NCBI GenBank assembly: GCA_041908765.1
Contig: JAYREU010000017.1
Location: 1 to 9,893 of the forward strand
Source: CAYUST01 sp041908765
GTDB lineage: Bacteria; Patescibacteriota; Gracilibacteria; Absconditabacterales; Absconditicoccaceae
DNA: 9,893 nt
Direction of reading: 5' to 3'
Shown here: one piece after another, positions 1 to 6,568 of the stretch
How positions within the stretch are numbered: position 1 is the first letter of the stretch
Layout of the letters: every line of letters starts with the position of its first letter
The notes under the pieces: generated by a model
Database searches by the model: none
Seen by the model: the letters and a program-made list of their open reading frames with translations, nothing else
What the model was told of the DNA's origin: nothing
Position numbers and translations under genes: made by a program

Positions 1-89
1 AAGAGAAAAAATAAAATTGGATTACATAACCTTAGGTACTGGTGAAATATAGATGTTTTAAAATCAAAAACAAGTGGAAAGACACACAC

Positions 90-117
90 TTGCATCTTGC
101 ATCAAAAAAGTTATAGT
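90..117 (+). promoter_or_regulatory. Predicted sigma70-like promoter of the GerMN lipoprotein gene
   Basis: TTGCAT (90-95) and TATAGT (112-117) are separated by 16 bp. Transcription would start near 124, about 24 nt before the ATG at 148. This favours that ATG over the in-frame TTG at 97, which lies inside the promoter. The 16-bp spacer recurs in other promoter candidates in this window. The call rests on pattern only. Confidence 0.42.
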
Positions 118-147
118 AGGTCAAACGCTTTATTTTTTATATTTCCA

Positions 148-696
148 ATGCAATATATTCGTTTAGGTCTCATAGGTATGAGCCTATTAGTACTTAGTGG
201 ATGTCAGCTATGGGGACAAAAAGCTACTCCTCGCGCTACCCCTGCTACGACTGATCAAATTGCACCACCTCCCCCACCCATGATTCCTTTGCCTACTACT
301 GTTGAACTTCCTTATGTCATGTATGATGATGGAGGTGTCTCTGGTATGCTGATCGGCTGCAATGATAGTTTGGTAACCGTACCCGTTGCTGTCCCAGGAG
401 CAATTACTAACTGGCAAGGTCTCCTCAGTTGGATGTATACACAGTTGCTTGCACAGACCAACAAATGAACACTTGAAACTGCGCTTCCTCCAACTGGTAT
501 GACACTACAATCTCTCACTACCACTGCTACAGGTGCACATGTTGCCTTCAATGGAACATTGATGTTGTGAGGAGCATGTGATGCTCCTAGGGTCTCAGAA
601 CAACTCAAAAAGGTGGTTTCACAATTTCCTCAATTCACCACAATCAAAATCTCTATGAATGGCACAGGTATAGATGAATTTATGAGTACCAAATAG
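148..696 (+). CDS. GerMN-domain lipoprotein, 182 aa
   Basis: This is a predicted exported lipoprotein. The N-terminus has a basic/hydrophobic signal peptide with lipobox LSGC (Cys19), then a Pro-rich linker (about residues 35-55), then a GerMN-type domain (PF10646 family). The domain signature is visible: a YDDGG..G.LIGC.DSLV start, an ALPPTG turn, and a GACDAPRV...QL segment followed by V.I.MNG near the end. GerMN proteins are usually small envelope proteins; the biochemical role is unclear. Two in-frame TGA codons (466-468 and 568-570, residues 107 and 141) must be read as Gly to complete the domain, and the second sits in LGGACD. It stops at TAG. ATG 148 was chosen because it gives a compact signal peptide and follows a promoter at 90-117; the frame is otherwise open to base 1 when UGA = Gly. 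No clear Shine-Dalgarno is seen. It is the only plus-strand gene and runs against the minus-strand genes. Confidence 0.82.
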
Positions 697-711
697 TCGA
701 GAGCAGAGACC

Positions 712-740
712 AAAAAAACACCCAACTAGGGTGTTTTTTT
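712..740. terminator. Intrinsic terminator, probably bidirectional
   Basis: The stem AACACCC / GGGTGTT has a 5-nt loop (AACTA), an A run on the left and a T run (734-740) on the right. It begins 15 nt after the TAG of the lipoprotein gene and should end that transcript. The symmetric A/T runs would also stop transcription arriving on the minus strand. Confidence 0.85.
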
Positions 741-742
741 AT

Positions 743-802
743 ATTCCCCCCTTTGAGAAAGGGGTGGGGAAGGCACGAACGAAGTGAGTGACAGGGGGAT
801 TT
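743..802. repeat. Small GC-rich hairpin repeat (REP/MITE-like)
   Basis: This element of about 60 bp is bounded by ATTCCCCC and GGGGGAT, which are roughly inverted. Inside are a perfect hairpin CCCCTTT-GAG-AAAGGGG (748-764) and the imperfect palindrome CACGAACGAAGTG. Such G/C-run hairpins stand out from the AT-rich surroundings and resemble dispersed intergenic repeats familiar from CPR genomes. Only one copy lies in this window, so its repeat status is inferred. Confidence 0.45.
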
Positions 803-836
803 ATGAATACCAAAGTCACCTACGGAAGAAATTAGA

Positions 837-1019
837 CTAGCAAATTTTTGCTCTGCACATATTGAACAACGCTTCATGCAAAAGGGGATGATCAGGAATA
901 TCCAACAACGAAAGATGCATCAGATCATCCTCAAGACTATATGCCAATCTCTGTCCCCAGAGATCTACCAAGAAATTAGTCAAAAAGTGTGCATCATGTT
1001 CTGCGTGTTCTTCTGTCAT
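837..1019 (-). CDS. Small hypothetical protein, 60 aa
   Basis: This is an unrecognised short ORF running from ATG to TAG, with an in-frame TAA just upstream of the start so that it cannot extend. The product is acidic and His-rich at the N-terminus (MTEEHAEHDAHF), then predicted largely helical with a Leu-rich stretch (LLDIPDHPLLHEALF) and two Cys near the C-terminus. There is no signal peptide or membrane segment. A possible -10 (TATAAA, rev of 1054-1059) lies about 35 nt upstream. It contains no in-frame TGA. An overlapping plus-strand ORF is less protein-like (Cys/Phe-rich, no plausible start context). Coding status is uncertain; if real, it is a minor cytosolic protein. The stretch 1020-1150 otherwise holds only A/T runs and no recognisable feature. 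Confidence 0.4.
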   Translation of the reverse strand: MTEEHAEHDAHFLTNFLVDLWGQRLAYSLEDDLMHLSLLDIPDHPLLHEALFNMCRAKIC

Positions 1020-1150
1020 GGGAGTTTTGGTTTGTGTTTAAAATTTGGTTATCTTTATACTACCCCACTCCCCTCTTTTTTGCAAAAAAATCCCACCTGA
1101 ATCGACGCTTCTATTTGACAGTGTAGAAAAAAATGTAAGCAATTTTCAGC

Positions 1151-1753
1151 TTAAAAAAAACAGCCGGTAATGTACCGACTGCATAGATCTTTTTCTCTTC
1201 ACCATCAGGGATGGGAGAGATTTTCAGGGTGAAAGGTAACCTCAGTTTGGTCATCCACATCCTCTGTGTCTTGTTCACTAGCAAGTGGCTGAATCGCCTT
1301 CCTATGACGGATACGGTAAGCTACTCGCCCAACTAGCGTTTTTTTTGCCAAAACTCCACGCGCTTTTGCAAAGAAGTTTTTGGACAACGTACGCAAGTTG
1401 GTAGGATCATAGTTGGGATCTTCTATGTTGTCATAGAAATCATCCAAACTATCTGCAGGGCTTTTGAGGATACGTAATACCGTTTGCCAGAGTGCGAAGA
1501 GAATTCTCCCCACACGCAGGTTCCACACTTCCTTGACCTTCGCTTTGAGGAAGGCAATAAACTCTTCTGGAGAATTGAAGTCCTCCCGCGCGACTCTACG
1601 CTGGGCAGGGGCACGAAATGGACCATCCTCATCACTCAATTCTTCCCATAGGGTCAATGGCGAACGCAAGATGCGCAACACCAACAACAAGATCGCCATC
1701 ACCAAATTAGTGACCATTTTGAGCACCCAAGCTCCAAAAGATTTATGCTTCAT
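1151..1753 (-). CDS. Membrane-anchored hypothetical protein, 200 aa
   Basis: No known family is recognised. After a short basic N-terminus (MKHKSFG) there is one strong hydrophobic helix (about residues 8-29) that probably anchors the protein in the membrane. A second, weaker amphipathic/hydrophobic stretch follows at about 80-96. The two share a near-identical octapeptide, VLRILRSP (25-32) and VLRILKSP (92-99), each followed by an acidic segment, which suggests an internal duplication. The C-terminal third is basic (RHRK region), then acidic. The first TGA at 1205-1207 would end the protein at 182 aa in the standard code; with UGA = Gly it continues through a second TGA (1199-1201) and the terminator hairpin to TAA at 1151-1153. 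ATG 1753 was preferred over an upstream TTG at 1804 that falls in the promoter region; only a weak GAAG-like Shine-Dalgarno precedes it. Confidence 0.7.
1153..1181 (-). terminator. Intrinsic terminator overlapping the 3' end of the upstream CDS
   Basis: On the minus strand the stem CAGTCGGTA / TACCGGCTG with loop CAT (9 bp, one G-T wobble) is followed by eight T residues. With UGA = Gly, the reading frame of the gene at 1151-1753 runs through the whole stem and stops at TAA in the T tract. Confidence 0.82.
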
Positions 1754-1776
1754 ATACTTCGTTTTTTGTTGGTATG

Positions 1777-1804
1777 AGAGTATTCTTTTTTGACCAAAAG
1801 TCAA
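1777..1804 (-). promoter_or_regulatory. Possible promoter with inverted repeat upstream of the 200-aa membrane protein gene
   Basis: On the minus strand TTGACT (1799-1804) is followed after 16 bp by TACTCT (1777-1782), a weak -10. The -35 lies within the inverted repeat TTGAC-CAAAA-GTCAA (1790-1804), which could be an operator or chance. It sits in the 69-nt gap after the TAG of the gene at 1823-2806. No terminator separates the two genes, so readthrough is also possible. Confidence 0.3.
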
Positions 1805-1822
1805 GCTTATTTCGAAAAGATG

Positions 1823-2806
1823 CTACTTGCTCTCTCTACTTGCATGATATAGTGCTGCTACCGTGATACGAAAAAATTTGGTAAATGAATCTTTGACGGG
1901 ACATCCATAGATAGCTTCATCAGGCATCGCTATATTACGTGGCAATCATCATCTTATTTTCGCATATGCTCTAAGATTAAACGACTCATTAGAGATCTCC
2001 TTCATTATACTTTCAAGATGCACTGCAGCTTCTGCTGATATTCAATGTACTCTTGTATCATCATAAAATTCACCTTCGGGGCATTCGGGATAATATCCTC
2101 CTCCAGGTAATTTACCCCTTACCAGTCGCATCAAATGTATTCACAAATTTGCAAGAAAGTACCGAGATTGAGGTGCTTTTGCTTCCTTCAATGGAAAGGT
2201 ATTACCTTCCTCAAGCTGGTTAGTGAGGTACAGAATATACGGCATTGTTTGTACTACTAGTTGCGACATAATCAGTGGATCAGTCAGCTGTTCAAAGGCA
2301 TTATCGGGTTTTCATTGCCCTGCTTGCCTACATCAGTCTTTTGCTAATTTCTTTTTCAATATCCCATATGCAGTTCCCTGTTCATACACCTCAGGAAATT
2401 GTTTTCGTATATGCACATTGGCACCTACAACTACTTCTGGCAATACATTCATAGCCTCGTCGTAGGTGAGTTGAGTAATTTTACACAGATCATCGTAGGT
2501 AAGCTCTGTAGGTATGTGTGGTTCATAATATGCGTATGCATGCTCAATCCGCAATGCTATAGCATCATGGGAGAGCTGATATTCCATGCTTTTTTCTTCA
2601 TTATTTTGCTTCAATAGCTCGTCATAGGTCAAGCCACTAAAGTCCTTTCCTTGTAGTGCGTCGATGGCAGCGATGATTTTTTCTTTTCACCAGCGAGTAA
2701 TCTTTTGGAGTTGGATTTTTCCCTTTTGGTATGGACAGGTAATCTGCCTCTCAAAAAATTTTTCTTGTACCTCAGGTGCGTATGTCTTGAGTTTTTCTTC
2801 CTTCAT
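1823..2806 (-). CDS. Hypothetical protein, 327 aa, family not recognised
   Basis: The gene is read whole only with UGA = Gly. Six in-frame TGA codons occur (2687-2689, 2333-2335, 2141-2143, 2042-2044, 1949-1951, 1946-1948) and the stop is TAG. I recognise no domain. The N-terminal third has CPYQKGK followed by a basic helix region, then two TYDE/TYDD-containing helical segments (LTYDELLKQ, LTYDDLCK, LTYDEAM), a possible short internal repeat. The middle is hydrophobic-helical (MSQLVVQTMPYILYL), but no clean signal peptide or membrane anchor is seen, so it is probably cytosolic. The C-terminal part is rich in Gly and contains ECPEGEFYDD and YGCPVKDSF. The start ATG 2806 follows a good promoter (2849-2876), with only AGG about 10 nt upstream as a possible ribosome site. 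It is flanked by trxB upstream and the membrane protein gene downstream. Confidence 0.8.
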
Positions 2807-2848
2807 TGTGCAACCTATGATAAAAGTAAGGCGTATATTTCAAAAACT

Positions 2849-2876
2849 CTTATACATATATTGATACAAAAGTCAA
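2849..2876 (-). promoter_or_regulatory. Predicted sigma70-like promoter for the 327-aa protein gene
   Basis: On the minus strand TTGACT (2871-2876), a 16-bp spacer and TATAAG (2849-2854) would start transcription near 2842, about 36 nt before ATG 2806. The spacer end and -10 (ATATG-TATAAG) match the promoter at 6535-6562 almost exactly. Confidence 0.6.
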
Positions 2877-2904
2877 TATTAGCGTATTTTCTCTCTTTCA
2901 TATC

Positions 2905-2926
2905 AAAAAAGGACTCTATGAGTCCT
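2905..2926 (-). terminator. Intrinsic terminator downstream of trxB
   Basis: On the minus strand the perfect 7-bp stem AGGACTC-ATA-GAGTCCT is followed by a T run (2905-2910). It lies about 67 nt past the trxB stop, after a duplicated copy of the trxB 3' end, and precedes the promoter of the next gene. Confidence 0.78.
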
Positions 2927-2940
2927 CTTAAACACCAACT

Positions 2941-3003
2941 ATGCTTGTATTTTCCTTATATGTGTGATGTCAAAAAATGCTTGTATTTTTCCTTAAGTAT
3001 GTG
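2941..3003. repeat. Tandem duplication of the trxB 3' end
   Basis: Two imperfect copies, 36 bp apart, start at 2941 and 2977; both begin ATGCTTGTATTTT and continue with CCTTA..ATGTG. The copy at 2977-3003 contains the last trxB codons and the TAA stop (2993-2995). The copy at 2941-2965 lies in the 3' untranslated region. Its TAA is not in the trxB frame. Confidence 0.6.
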
Positions 3004-3946
3004 AAGTGAGAAAATGCTCGGCTTCAAGTGCTGCCATACATCCCGTACCTGCTGAAGTAATAGCTTGTCTATACTGTTTATCTTGTACGTCGCCAGCTGC
3101 ATAGACGCCTGGGACAGATGTTTGCGTCGACATATGACCAGAGGTGATGATATATCATTGTTCATCCAGTGCAACCTGCCCGTTCAAGAAATCTGTATTG
3201 GGTTTGTGGCCAATGGCATAAAACAGACCTGCTGCTTGCAAGCTAGACGTCTCCTGAGTCTGATTATTAATAACGTTCACCCCGGTCATTACGTTCCCAT
3301 CGCCAGTGATTTCTGTAGCTTCAGTATGCCAGAGGATGGTCAGTTTGGGGTTGTCAAATGCTCTTTGTTGCATGACTTGTGAAGCTCTCAAGGCGTCTCT
3401 TCTGACGAGCAAGGTCACTTGGCTCGCATATTTGGTCAAGTAGGTTGCCTCTTCGATTGCGCTATCTCAGCCTCCTATCACGATCAACGGTTTATTGCGG
3501 AATATCGGTAATGCACCATCACAGACCGCACAAGCGCTGACACCACGTTGTCGATACTGCTCTTCTCCTGGGAGCCCCATACGCTTCGCTACTGCTCATG
3601 TGGCTATAATAAGTGATTCAGCATACCAAGTCTGCCCATCAGACACGACCGCAAAAGGGCGCTTGCTCAAGTCAACGCTTTCCACAGTTTGCGTGAGAAT
3701 ATCGCATCCAGAATTAATCGACTGTTGTCTCATCAAATCCATCAATGCGGGTCCTCCGATGCCCGTTGGGAAACCAGGAAAGTTCTCTACTTCTGTCGTG
3801 GTCGTCAGTTGTCCGCCTGCAGCAATACCTCCTGCCAAAAACCCCTCAAACATGAGTGGTTTGAGCAATGCTCTCCCTGCATAGATCCCTGCCGTATGCC
3901 CCGCGGGCCCTGATCCAATAATAATCACTTTGCGTGTTTCTGTCAT
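2993..3946 (-). CDS. trxB: Thioredoxin reductase (NADPH), 317 aa
   Basis: This cytosolic flavoenzyme transfers electrons from NADPH through FAD to a redox-active disulfide and on to thioredoxin. Motifs appear in order: FAD Rossmann GSGPAG (residues 11-16), IATGA (113-118), redox pair CAVC (Cys139/Cys142), NADPH-binding GGGDSA (158-163) and VRRDALRA with the paired arginines, and the C-terminal GVYAAGDV FAD motif. Its length is normal for low-Mr TrxB. Three TGA codons are in frame: 3596-3598 (Gly117 of IATG), 3467-3469 (Gly160 of GGGDSA) and 3155-3157 (Gly264). The first two fall on near-invariant glycines, so this gene is the best single proof of UGA = Gly. It stops at TAA. ATG 3946 was chosen over an ATG-less 13-residue extension because MTETRKVIIIG is a typical N-terminus. 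No Shine-Dalgarno is seen. The gene lies 80 nt after the AsnB-like gene, with its own promoter candidate. Confidence 0.96.
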
Positions 3947-3974
3947 CTGTATATATAAAATTAAACAATGCTGC

Positions 3975-4002
3975 AGTATATACAAAATGAGTCGTTTCGC
4001 AA
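3975..4002 (-). promoter_or_regulatory. Predicted promoter of trxB
   Basis: On the minus strand TTGCGA (3997-4002), a 16-bp spacer and TATACT (3975-3980) would start transcription about 22 nt upstream of ATG 3946. A small palindrome CGTTT-GCG-AAACG overlaps the -35 and might be an operator or the remains of a hairpin. It has no T tract, so it is not called a terminator. Without a terminator, readthrough from the AsnB-like gene is also possible. Confidence 0.42.
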
Positions 4003-4026
4003 ACGGAAAGACTACGTGAGGAAAAG

Positions 4027-5445
4027 TTACTTCAACATGAGCGACATATAGACGAAATTATATAAGGCAAAATCATGTGCTTCTATAAGCGCCTCATCGC
4101 ATGTCCTGGTGTCAGCAAACAAAGATTTCAAGTTCGCTTGATTGTAATAGTGCACTAGTGGATTGGTAGATGATACACAAGATTGGAGTAGGTTGTTGAA
4201 ATACTCACTGCGAAAATACTGACGAAAATACTCAGCCATATTAGTGTTTTTGGCGAAAACTCATATGAGTTGCGGATCAAATTGTTCATAAAAGGTTCCA
4301 AAGAACTGTTGTTTAGTAACATACAATCACTGAAAATATGCATATGCATCGATATTGAGATAGGGAGTTATTGGCCAAATTCAATGTTGGATAAAAAGAT
4401 TATTTCTAGAGATAAGTGAATCATACACAGATGGTGGAAATATACCGTCAATGTACAGTATTTCTGGTCTCGCGTTCAAAGCATGTACGTCATCGATCAA
4501 CTGTTGTGTAAACAACTCACTCAGTATGTCATCAGATGCAGCCACAAAATCACTCTCTGGGTCAGCTGAGTTTTCAAATGCTTCATCACCTCAGAAACCC
4601 GTAAACACCGTATTTATGCGATGCTTTTTGAATATGGCTATCTCTCACAAGACACTATTCTTGTAAATCTCTTCAACAGGATGATGTATCATGCCAACGG
4701 GATCATTTTTGAGTGGATAATCATCCGGGGTAATGAGATGGTACTCATACGGCAACTGCAAGAAATTGAGGATTCCAGAAATGGTTTGCCACTGTGTCTC
4801 TCACACAGCTCACGTATGCAGTTGCCCAGACACAAAACGAAAAGGAAAGTTTGTAGCCTTTTTGCTGAGAATAGGCAGAAAAGCACTATCTTTTCATCCA
4901 GAAATCTCTGCTCAAACAATATTCTGATCAGTCAGGTGACAAAAGTTTTGATGCAACATATCCTCTAAGGTGATCTTCTGTGGTGTGTAGGTAACGGGGA
5001 TCACCGTCAATCAGTCACGTGAAAAGTGATATATCTTTCTTGGGTACAAGGGAAAAATGTGTTGGCAAATGCTTGCATTACCTGTTTTCCCATTTCATAA
5101 CATAAGCTTCAAATAGTCTTGGTTTATTGTGTTCCTTATATCCAGCTGTTGTGCAAAATAATTGTAATCAGAGGAAATAATAAGTCTCTGCTCATGGAAA
5201 TAATAGAACAAAATCAACGTAGCCTTCACATCTCTTTCAACACTGACTGTTTTGTGGGTAGTATCAATATTGATTTCCATAAACTCGCTATATGCCTTGT
5301 CCTTCTCGCCATAACCAAATACCCATCCATTTGTCTGTTCCCTAACAAAAAAGCAGGGATAAAAATCTTGGGTAAACGTTTCTTGATACCTAAGTATATT
5401 CTCTAAAGAAAAATCTATGTCCAAGACATATCTACGCATAGTCAT
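4027..5445 (-). CDS. Asparagine-synthase-like PP-loop amide ligase, 472 aa, lacking the glutaminase cysteine
   Basis: With UGA = Gly the fragments join into one protein of the asparagine synthase C-terminal family (PF00733), whose members activate a carboxylate with ATP and form an amide. The PP-loop SGGKDS (residues 182-187, in AEISGGKDSAF) and the second motif TGFGGDEAF (from about 282) are both intact. In each, one glycine is a TGA codon (4894-4896 and 4591-4593). There are eleven TGA codons in all, and it stops at a standard stop codon. The N-terminal 150 or so residues look like a degenerate class II glutaminase fold (RDVKATLILFYYF...LIISSDYNYFAQ resembles its core strands), but the protein begins MTMRRYV and lacks the essential Cys2. 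It therefore should not hydrolyse glutamine, as in beta-lactam synthetases and lasso-peptide cyclases; the true substrate is unknown. An in-frame TAG just upstream fixes the start at ATG 5445 or 5439. trxB follows 80 nt downstream. Confidence 0.85.
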
Positions 5446-5509
5446 ATAAGCGATAAAATGCTACAACAAGACTTCAATTATCTATCTTCCCTTCTTCCTT
5501 GATCATCAT
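5432..5509 (-). CDS. Possible 25-codon ORF overlapping the start of the AsnB-like gene
   Basis: ATG 5509 opens a 25-codon frame (beginning MMIKEEGKID, ending YRLYDYA, one UGA Gly) that stops at TAG 5432-5434, so it overlaps the AsnB-like start by 14 nt. It could be a leader peptide coupled to translation of the larger gene, or chance. It has no Gly-plus-Asp/Glu spacing of a lasso core. A purine-rich AAGGAAGAAGGGAAG lies inside it. Coding status is weak. Confidence 0.2.
5450..5477 (-). promoter_or_regulatory. Weak promoter candidate at the AsnB-like gene start
   Basis: On the minus strand TTGAAG (5472-5477), a 16-bp spacer and TATCGC (5450-5455) would start transcription at or next to ATG 5445/5439, giving an almost leaderless mRNA. 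The -10 matches poorly. It is listed because the spacing equals that of the other candidates and no better promoter is seen in the 5446-5530 gap. Confidence 0.22.
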
Positions 5510-5530
5510 ATCCAAACAAAAAGCAAGTAT

Positions 5531-5563
5531 AAAAAAAACCTCGACGGAAACGCCGAGGTTTTT
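5531..5563. terminator. Intrinsic terminator, bidirectional form
   Basis: The stem CCTCG-A-CG / CG-C-CGAGG has a GAAA tetraloop (one internal A.C mismatch), eight A residues on the left and five T residues on the right. On the minus strand it follows the gene at 5616-6485 and ends in a T8 run, so it should terminate that transcript before the AsnB-like gene. Confidence 0.85.
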
Positions 5564-5569
5564 GTCTAA

Positions 5570-5647
5570 GCTATCATAGTAGCGCTAGATAGCAGACAAA
5601 AGAGGTTGTTGCCTGCTATGCATAGTAACGTTTGATAGCAGACAAAA
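5570..5647. repeat. Tandem duplication of the 3' end of the 289-aa protein gene
   Basis: Copies at 5570-5601 and 5615-5647 match at about 29 of 33 positions with one 1-bp indel, and share an exact 14-bp GATAGCAGACAAAA. The right-hand copy encodes the last residues (LSAIKRYYA) and the TAG stop. The left-hand copy is in the 3' untranslated region just before the terminator. Each copy can fold GCTAT / ATAGC into a small stem. Confidence 0.65.
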
Positions 5648-6485
5648 ATTGCTTATCCAAGGAGATCAGATCTCCCCAAACAGGACGTTTGTATTTGTTT
5701 TTGCCGATACTGATCGGCATGTAGAGAGCATCTCGCATACGCATGTAGGCGTGTACGCCTTGACTTGCGTTATTGACCTTGCGAGCAAAACGTCTGTACA
5801 TAGAATTTTTGTTTTCACCACTTTGCAGGCGTAAGCTAATGAGCAATTCTTGAAGCTCATCATACTCATCGATACCGATATGACGTGATCCTATCGCTTG
5901 TTGCAGCTCTCGATAAAATGCTTCATGATGGGCAATTGCCTCATCGATGACACCATATACCAATCCTGCTTGCGTCTGCAAGTGAGGGATACGAGCACAT
6001 TGGTGCCAGGTGATGGGTTCAGACCAGTGAACTCTGAAGTTTGCATTGGTCAGGTAGGCATAGTACAAGACCAAACTTTCACTACCATTATAGTTGTCTA
6101 CGACCAAGAAACTATGATTGCCCTTGTAGAACCAATAGCAATACTTGGCAAACGGATCGTACTTGATAGCACTCGCATTGTGGATAAGTGGCATCAGTTT
6201 GTAACCAAAGCTTGCAAAACGCAAGAACAAAGCTGCTCTATCGGTAACTAAATACCGAGTCGTAGCCTGCTTTTGTTTGAGCACTTGCGCCTCACCTAGA
6301 GCTTTGATAAGCTGAGTATGCTCTTCAGGACTAATCGTCCCCAAGGTGCTTAGCTTGATCTCCTTGGTTTCCTTATTGCGTTTATAATTCTTGTAGATAG
6401 CCCATCCAAGATTTACGTACGCTTTGTGCTCTTCCAAGCGCTGGGCAAGGTACTGCCCGAGATACGGTAAGTTACTCCATTTCAT
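5616..6485 (-). CDS. Hypothetical protein, 289 aa, possible winged-helix N-terminal part
   Basis: No family is recognised. The protein is basic, aromatic-rich and apparently soluble, with no signal peptide or membrane helix. Residues about 40-95 (KLSTLGTISPEEHTQLIKAL ... TTRYLVTDRAALFLRF) read like a winged-helix fold: two helices then a hairpin. A central region is rich in Tyr/Trp and His (YCYWFYKGNHSFLVVDNY, WHQCARIPHL), with no clear catalytic motif. The C-terminal part is helical and ends in KRYYA before TAG. Unlike most neighbours it has no in-frame TGA. Start ATG 6485 was chosen because a strong promoter (6535-6562) lies upstream and would place the start of transcription downstream of the alternative at 6548. 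There is no Shine-Dalgarno; the leader has an A8 run. A regulatory or nucleic-acid-binding role is only a guess. Confidence 0.82.
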   Translation of the reverse strand: MKWSNLPYLGQYLAQRLEEHKAYVNLGWAIYKNYKRNKETKEIKLSTLGTISPEEHTQLIKALGEAQVLKQKQATTRYLVTDRAALFLRFASFGYKLMPLIHNASAIKYDPFAKYCYWFYKGNHSFLVVDNYNGSESLVLYYAYLTNANFRVHWSEPITWHQCARIPHLQTQAGLVYGVIDEAIAHHEAFYRELQQAIGSRHIGIDEYDELQELLISLRLQSGENKNSMYRRFARKVNNASQGVHAYMRMRDALYMPISIGKNKYKRPVWGDLISLDKQFLSAIKRYYA

Positions 6486-6534
6486 ATTTTGCAGGTTTTT
6501 TTTATTACGAAAATTGTTAATGACCAGAAAGTCA

Positions 6535-6562
6535 CTTATACATATCAAGAATCGTTTGTCAA
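6535..6562 (-). promoter_or_regulatory. Strong sigma70-like promoter for the 289-aa protein gene
   Basis: On the minus strand a perfect -35 TTGACA (6557-6562), a 16-bp spacer and TATAAG (6535-6540) would start transcription near 6528, leaving a leader of about 43 nt. It begins just downstream of the miaB stop codon and no terminator separates the genes, so some readthrough from miaB is possible. Confidence 0.68.
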
Positions 6563-6568
6563 TATCTA

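Noticed and set aside
2..52. Possible C-terminus of an upstream plus-strand gene (KLDYITLGTGEI, then TAG)
   Set aside because: Only 16 codons are visible and no family can be recognised, so it is too short to support.
680..877. Minus-strand 65-codon ORF
   Set aside because: It reads through the terminator and hairpin repeat, so it is a chance frame.
876..1100. Plus-strand 74-codon ORF opposite the small minus-strand ORF
   Set aside because: Its composition (Cys/Phe runs, no domain, no start signal) is less protein-like than the minus-strand frame at 837-1019.
2664..3004. Plus-strand ORFs rich in Phe/Leu/Ser
   Set aside because: They are antisense shadows of the 327-aa gene and of the promoter/terminator/repeat region; no start signal.
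2993..3946. trxB looks like four fragments, suggesting a pseudogene with several nonsense mutations
   Set aside because: All breaks are TGA, the frame never shifts, and each TGA sits on a conserved or acceptable Gly. The same holds for neighbouring genes, so recoding explains it.
3986..4015. Palindrome CGTTT-GCG-AAACG as terminator of the AsnB-like gene
   Set aside because: No T run follows on either strand; it was noted only as a possible operator.
4801..4896. In-frame TGA as selenocysteine or tryptophan codons
   Set aside because: The TGA codons fill Gly positions in known motifs, no SECIS-like hairpin follows them, and TGG is used for Trp elsewhere.
5432..5509. Lasso-peptide precursor next to the AsnB-like gene
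   Set aside because: The short ORF has no Gly followed 7-9 residues later by Asp/Glu, and no B1/B2 protease or leader-recognition genes are nearby.
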